Assembly (NCBI GenBank): GCA_038827615.1
Contig: JAWBNK010000001.1
Location: 930,290-994,289 of the forward strand
Direction: 5' to 3'
Source of the DNA: Thermosphaera sp.
Lineage (GTDB): Archaea; Thermoproteota; Thermoprotei_A; Sulfolobales; Desulfurococcaceae
Length of the DNA stretch: 64,000 nucleotides
Position 1 is the stretch's first letter; the number at the start of each line of letters is the position of its first letter. Positions 60,608 through 64,000 of this stretch are shown here, piece by piece. The notes below the pieces were generated by a model. That model made no database searches, was not told the DNA's origin, and was given only the letters and a program-made list of their open reading frames with translations. The translations under genes were made by a program, and so were the position numbers.

Positions 60608-61153
60608 GTGAGGTCGTTGAACCCAGTTAAAATTCATGAAGAGTTGCTGTTCAAGGGATTAAGGTTCAAAGTAGTCAGGAGAAAGTATGCTAAGAGTGAA
60701 GGAGAAACGTTCGAGAGGGACATTGTTTTATTCCCCGAAGCTGTCGTAGTTCTACCGTTTATTGAAAACAACAAGGTAATCTTGATAAGGCAATTTCGTC
60801 CAAGTATAGACGATTATATAATTGAGGCTCCCGCGGGAGTTATCGATGAAGGAGAGACCCCGGAACAAGCTGCCTATCGGGAATTAGAAGAAGAGATAGG
60901 TTATCGAGCAAGAGAGTTGATGATGCTCGGTGAGTTCTACCCCACCCCAGGTTACAGCACGGAGAAGATGTACTTTTTCATTGCCAGTAACCTCCGATTC
61001 GTGGGGGCTAGACCCGAGAGATACGAGATCATAGAACCCTTCTCTATCACCATCGACGAAGCGCTTACCTTGATTGAAAACAATAGAATCAAAGATATGA
61101 AGACAGTTTTAGCCTTACTTTTATATCAGGCAAAACATAATAGGAGATGGTAG
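60608..61153 (+). CDS. Nudix hydrolase, ADP-ribose pyrophosphatase-like
   Basis: This protein carries the Nudix box GVIDEGETPEQAAYRELEEEIG and the ADPRase-type upstream KVILIRQFRPSIDDYIIEAPAG and downstream GEFYPTPGYSTEKMYFF. Its 181-residue length matches ADP-ribose pyrophosphatases that clear ADP-ribose. GTG 60608 is taken as start; TTG 60617 is possible. It overlaps the following hypothetical frame slightly and probably shares a transcript with it. Confidence 0.9.
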   Translation: MRSLNPVKIHEELLFKGLRFKVVRRKYAKSEGETFERDIVLFPEAVVVLPFIENNKVILIRQFRPSIDDYIIEAPAGVIDEGETPEQAAYRELEEEIGYRARELMMLGEFYPTPGYSTEKMYFFIASNLRFVGARPERYEIIEPFSITIDEALTLIENNRIKDMKTVLALLLYQAKHNRRW

Positions 61154-61161
61154 GAGTGGGA

Positions 61162-61509
61162 ATGAGCATAGAATTGCCAACACTTAAGCGAGCATTGTCG
61201 ATAAGACTGATTTTCGAGGGAGTGAGCGGTTGGGCGACTAGGGACTTGATCGAAGTAATAGAGGACTACTTAATGGAGAGACTGCCTCTAATTCTCAACA
61301 ACTCCCTAGACCCACATGGGCTAGAAGCGTCAATACTGGATGAAGACCCGTGCCGGATAGTGCCCGATGAATCCATTTGTAAAAATAGCGTTGCAGTTGC
61401 TATTTACGAGCATGGTGGATCGAGACCGCTCTTCTATGCTATATATTTATGGAAGAAGGGGGACAACACTTTCGAGTTCAGCCTCGACAGGATCGTTCAG
61501 AAAGACTGA
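61162..61509 (+). CDS. Hypothetical protein
   Basis: A protein of about 115 residues with no family I recognise. It has a mixed alpha/beta look: SIELPTLKRALSIRLIFEGVSGWATRDLIEVIEDYLMERL, a Cys-containing DPCRIVPDESICKN and a YAIYLWKKGDNTFEF strand. No signal peptide or membrane helix. ATG 61162 follows AGGAGTGGGA and is preferred to 61147. It lies 8 bases after the Nudix gene. Confidence 0.6.
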   Translation: MSIELPTLKRALSIRLIFEGVSGWATRDLIEVIEDYLMERLPLILNNSLDPHGLEASILDEDPCRIVPDESICKNSVAVAIYEHGGSRPLFYAIYLWKKGDNTFEFSLDRIVQKD

Positions 61510-61559
61510 GGTTTCAAAGATATAAAGAGCGGTGAGAATATTTTAATTAGGTGAACCTA

Positions 61560-61985
61560 ATGTCATTCATGAGAAGGAAAAGAGGACTACCAGTTAGGAC
61601 TTCGGATATAATGTCAACCCCACCAGTAACCGCTGAGGAGACGACCCCCATAGAAGAGGTTGCTAAGAAAATGTTCGAGCACGATGTTTCAAGCGTCCTA
61701 GTAGTAGATTCAGCTGGAAGACTGGTTGGAATAGTCACGGAGAAAGACATAGTGGGGGCATTAGCCATCGGGAAAATCGGTAGCAGTATTCCAGTGGCAA
61801 GGTTCATGAAGGAGAACCCTATAACAGTTAACCCAGACACCCCCCTTGATGAAATATTGGAGAAAATGAGGCGATTCAATATACGTCATCTCCCTGTAGT
61901 CGATAAAGATGGAAAGCCTGTTGGCATGGTTACCCAGAGGGATCTCTTAGACGTGGTTCTTACATTGTTGAAAATAATCTCGTAA
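61560..61985 (+). CDS. CBS-domain pair protein
   Basis: Two CBS motifs fill the 141-residue protein: SDIMSTPPVTAEETTPIEEVAKKMFEHDVSSVLVVDSAGRLVGIVTEKDIV at about 15-66 and ARFMKENPITVNPDTPLDEILEKMRRFNIRHLPVVDKDGKPVGMVTQRDL at about 80-130. Such pairs bind adenosyl ligands (AMP, ATP, SAM) and act as sensors. No other domain is attached, so the regulated partner is unknown. ATG 61560 with AGGTGA upstream is preferred to GTG 61551. Confidence 0.88.
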   Translation: MSFMRRKRGLPVRTSDIMSTPPVTAEETTPIEEVAKKMFEHDVSSVLVVDSAGRLVGIVTEKDIVGALAIGKIGSSIPVARFMKENPITVNPDTPLDEILEKMRRFNIRHLPVVDKDGKPVGMVTQRDLLDVVLTLLKIIS

Positions 61986-62071
61986 GAACGCTCGCGCTGA
62001 AACTAAAATAACAGATTCAAACGCGGTTTCGAGACTCCTCATGAGGACTCACACAGCCGTGGATTGCAACC

Positions 62072-62080
62072 TATTTAAAT
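62072..62080 (+). promoter_or_regulatory. TATA box of ATPase operon segment
   Basis: TATTTAAAT lies about 27 bases before the expected transcription start near 62103. The ATPase subunit D start codon (GTG 62108 or TTG 62117) is therefore almost leaderless. Confidence 0.5.
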
Positions 62081-62107
62081 CCTCGATTTTCTTTAACTTA
62101 TTATTCA

Positions 62108-62746
62108 GTGATTAATTTGTCAACCCTGCAGAGGACAAGGCCTACTAAGATCGAACTCATCAGGCTTCGAAAACAATTAGTCCTAGCTGTAAAAGTTCAC
62201 AAAGTATTGCGAGAGCGTTTAACCGTTTTGATAAATGAGTTTTTGGCTCAGCTTAAAGAATCCATAGAGAAGAGGAAGAAGGTCAACGAACTAATCCTCC
62301 CAGTTTACAATAGAAGCGCGGGCCTCATCGGCGTCTACGGGGAGAACGTTTTCGACCTCTTCTACAAGAGCAGGCCTGAGCTAACCAGCATAGTAACGAC
62401 CGAAAACATTATGGGTGTAATAACTAGGGGGATGATAATCAAAACCCAGAGCGAAGATAAAGCATTATACGCTGGATTCAAGGACTTCCAAACTCAGTCG
62501 CTCGAGCTTTTGAAAGCTATTGTGGAGCTGGGTAAAGCTGAAGAAGCTGTATTAGCCCTTGGACGTGAAATAAAGTCGACGAAAAGACGCGTGAATGCCT
62601 TGAACTACATAGTAATTCCGAGGCTGAGCACTCAGATTCGATTATTGAGAATGAAGTTCGATGAGAGAGAAAGAGAGGAAAAATCAAGACTGAAGAGAGT
62701 AAAAAGCGTATTGGACAGGAGGAGGCAACATGAGGGAGTACAATGA
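62108..62746 (+). CDS. atpD: A/V-type ATP synthase subunit D
   Basis: The protein begins with the subunit D signature LQRTRPTKIELIRLRKQLVLAVKVHKVLRERL, and long helical segments at both ends form the central-stalk coiled coil. The C-terminal RRVNALNYIVIPRLSTQIRLL is also conserved. Subunit D is the rotor shaft linking A3B3 to the membrane ring. Start GTG 62108 or TTG 62117 (MSTLQRTRP). The end overlaps the DUF61 gene by 17 bases. Confidence 0.92.
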   Translation: MINLSTLQRTRPTKIELIRLRKQLVLAVKVHKVLRERLTVLINEFLAQLKESIEKRKKVNELILPVYNRSAGLIGVYGENVFDLFYKSRPELTSIVTTENIMGVITRGMIIKTQSEDKALYAGFKDFQTQSLELLKAIVELGKAEEAVLALGREIKSTKRRVNALNYIVIPRLSTQIRLLRMKFDEREREEKSRLKRVKSVLDRRRQHEGVQ

Positions 62747-63146
62747 TTTTTTAACGAAATACCTCGAGGGCGAGTTGAGACTTGTTAACAAACATCTTCC
62801 TTACAAGAGGTTGAATCTCTGCGAACTCCTCAAGATGCCGGTCCCATACGTTGTCCTCGCAGATGGGAGCCTACACGTGTTTAACCCCGATGAGTTGAAA
62901 AAGATAAAAGAGCTCCTGGGGGATAGAGGGTGTGATTTAACGCTTCCCATAGTAGTGGAGTACGTTCAGAGCGATGGAGAAGGGTTCTACGTCGTAAATA
63001 ATCCCTTAGAAGCAGAAGTTATTTCGAAAACACTGGGACTCCCGGGGACACGGGAGCGGTTAGTCCTCTACCGGCCTCAAGTCATAGAATTGCGTAGAAA
63101 GCTGAGAACTACGACCACAATCTTAATAAGACCAGGGGTTAAATAG
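62730..63146 (+). CDS. DUF61-family protein
   Basis: The 138-residue protein (YLEGELRLVNKHLPYKRLNLCELLKMPVPYVVLADGSLHVFNPDELKKI, then LPIVVEYV and RRKLRTTTTILIRPG) fits the archaeal DUF61 family. Function is unknown. It lies inside the ATPase operon between subunit D and the peripheral-stalk gene, overlapping the former, so it should be co-expressed with the ATPase. No membrane segment is present. Confidence 0.78.
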   Translation: MREYNDFLTKYLEGELRLVNKHLPYKRLNLCELLKMPVPYVVLADGSLHVFNPDELKKIKELLGDRGCDLTLPIVVEYVQSDGEGFYVVNNPLEAEVISKTLGLPGTRERLVLYRPQVIELRRKLRTTTTILIRPGVK

Positions 63147-63168
63147 CTCCTTAAGGAGAGGTTTCAAC

Positions 63169-63462
63169 TTGAGCCTCGCTGAAATCGATAAATTGATCGA
63201 CGACATCTTAAGTGAGGCTGAAAACAAGAAGCTAATGATCCTTAAGAATGCGCAAAAGAAGGCTGAACTAATAAGGCAGAAGCCCTTCCCAGTGGAAGAG
63301 TATAGACAGGAGGCAGGGAAGATTCTCCAGGAAGCTGAGGAGTCAACCAAGCAAATCATTGCTGAGACTGAAAGAAAAATACTTGAACTGAGAAATATTC
63401 CAGAAGAGAAAAAGAGAGAGGTCATAGAGCTAATAAAGAAGTACGTAATGTGGTTAAAATGA
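63169..63462 (+). CDS. A/V-type ATPase peripheral-stalk subunit (AhaH/G-like)
   Basis: The 97-residue protein is almost entirely charged coiled coil (IDDILSEAENKKLMILKNAQKKAELIRQK..., EAGKILQEAEESTKQIIAETERKILEL), like the archaeal subunit H/G that pairs with subunit E in the stator. TTG start after AAGGAGAGG. Its stop overlaps the subunit I start as ATGA. Confidence 0.8.
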   Translation: MSLAEIDKLIDDILSEAENKKLMILKNAQKKAELIRQKPFPVEEYRQEAGKILQEAEESTKQIIAETERKILELRNIPEEKKREVIELIKKYVMWLK

Positions 63463-64000
63463 AGGCTGTCTTAAACAGGCCTGCGAGAATGCTGAAGCTT
63501 AGAGTTGGTTGTTTAAAGGATAACAAGAAGGCTTTATTCCATTTTCTCGAGTCCTTGGGAGTAATCGATCTTCGGGAGATAAGAGAGTCAAAGGAGGTTG
63601 CTGAGAGAATAGAGAAGGCGAGGAGGCTATACGACTCCATACTCAAGATTCTTGAGAAGGCTGAAGTCAAAATTATTGATGCGTCTTTAAGCGAATACGA
63701 ATACTCTACTCTAAGCCTCGACACGATTGAAAGAGACGTTAAGAAGATTGAAGAAGAAGTATTCAGCCTTGAGTACAAATCAAAGAGCCTTGAAAACACG
63801 CTGAATAGTCTAAGAGAACTAGAGAGAATAGTGTCAATGCTCCCGAATGATGTGGAGACTACATGGATTCATTTCAAGGGAAAACACATCGCATCCTTAG
63901 CCGTGATGGGTAAAAAACCCTTGGTTTCAGAATTCGTGAGTAAACGCACCGATATTAGACTGGTTTTTAAGGCGGAGAGCGATGAGGAAGAAGCCGCAGT
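63459..64000 (+). CDS. atpI: A/V-type ATP synthase subunit I, N-terminal part (cut by window edge)
   Basis: About 180 codons remain before the right edge. The sequence (RPARMLKLRVGCLKDNKKALFHFLESLGVIDLREI, then a long coiled coil) matches the cytoplasmic N-terminal domain of subunit I/a, which joins the stator to the proton or sodium channel. The membrane half lies beyond the window. ATG 63459 overlaps the upstream stop. Confidence 0.88.
   Translation, partial: MKAVLNRPARMLKLRVGCLKDNKKALFHFLESLGVIDLREIRESKEVAERIEKARRLYDSILKILEKAEVKIIDASLSEYEYSTLSLDTIERDVKKIEEEVFSLEYKSKSLENTLNSLRELERIVSMLPNDVETTWIHFKGKHIASLAVMGKKPLVSEFVSKRTDIRLVFKAESDEEEAA

Overview
The window looks like a chromosomal segment of a hyperthermophilic crenarchaeon, most likely of the Desulfurococcales (Desulfurococcus/Thermosphaera-like; an inference). 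The support is a GINS23-MCM pair, archaeal RFC small and large subunits, an Orc1/Cdc6 initiator, NurA-HerA, ribosomal protein S25e, an A/V-type ATPase operon, an archaeal class I CCA-adding enzyme, a CTP-dependent riboflavin kinase, a tRNA gene with an intron after position 37, three tungsten-dependent aldehyde:ferredoxin oxidoreductases, frequent TTG/GTG starts and TATA boxes about 30 bp before tRNA genes. No insertion sequence, integrase, phage module or CRISPR array was seen.

Layout. 0-8.5 kb: GPN-loop GTPase (cut by the left edge), AmmeMemoRadiSam-type radical SAM enzyme, PRPP synthetase, and a run of tRNA and RNA processing genes (Trm-G10-type methyltransferase, RNase Z, RNA cyclic phosphodiesterase, CCA enzyme, atypical kinase). 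8.5-16.5 kb: intron-containing tRNA-Pro and a replication island (mcm-gins23, rfcS-rfcL, orc1/cdc6, THUMP protein). 16.5-21.3 kb: EamA transporter and an AT-richer glycan-synthesis patch of two glycosyltransferases and a UDP-galactopyranose-mutase-like flavoprotein. 21.5-32.8 kb: amino-acid fermentation island with two class III aminotransferases, a sodium/solute symporter with small partner, two AOR-family enzymes around a MoaD-like protein, a ClC channel and an Lrp regulator. 33-40.4 kb: GAPN, an anchored beta-helix surface protein, tRNA-Gly, S25e and an ABC-2 export system. 40.4-44.6 kb: seven-gene Mrp/Mbh-like cation antiporter operon. 44.6-49.5 kb: riboflavin kinase, a third AOR, a DUF2139 protein, an apparently inactivated amidohydrolase and tRNA-Ile. 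49.7-60.6 kb: SAM hydrolase family, PsiE-like and MBL proteins, a C/D box sRNA, a tightly overlapped operon (Cas4-like nuclease, Nudix, CYTH, histone-deacetylase-like), a DHH phosphoesterase, NurA-HerA, a phospholipid synthase and an endonuclease-IV-like protein. 60.6-64 kb: Nudix, a hypothetical, a CBS pair protein and the start of the A-type ATPase operon, which contains a DUF61 gene.

How they work together. The AORs, aminotransferases, symporter, MoaD-like protein and GAPN fit peptide and sugar fermentation through ferredoxin-linked aldehyde oxidation. The antiporter and A-type ATPase would build and use ion gradients. A short motif, TTGGACA, recurs at several promoters of the amino-acid island and may mark a local regulon. 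The clearest unannotated element is a well-formed C/D box guide RNA at about 51.97-52.02 kb. Other unexplained items are a large inverted repeat before tRNA-Pro, degenerate tandem repeats after the beta-helix gene, a tRNA-Gly with C33, an AOR with a displaced iron-sulfur cysteine and an amidohydrolase without its metal site. All assignments come from reading motifs and context; no database search was run.
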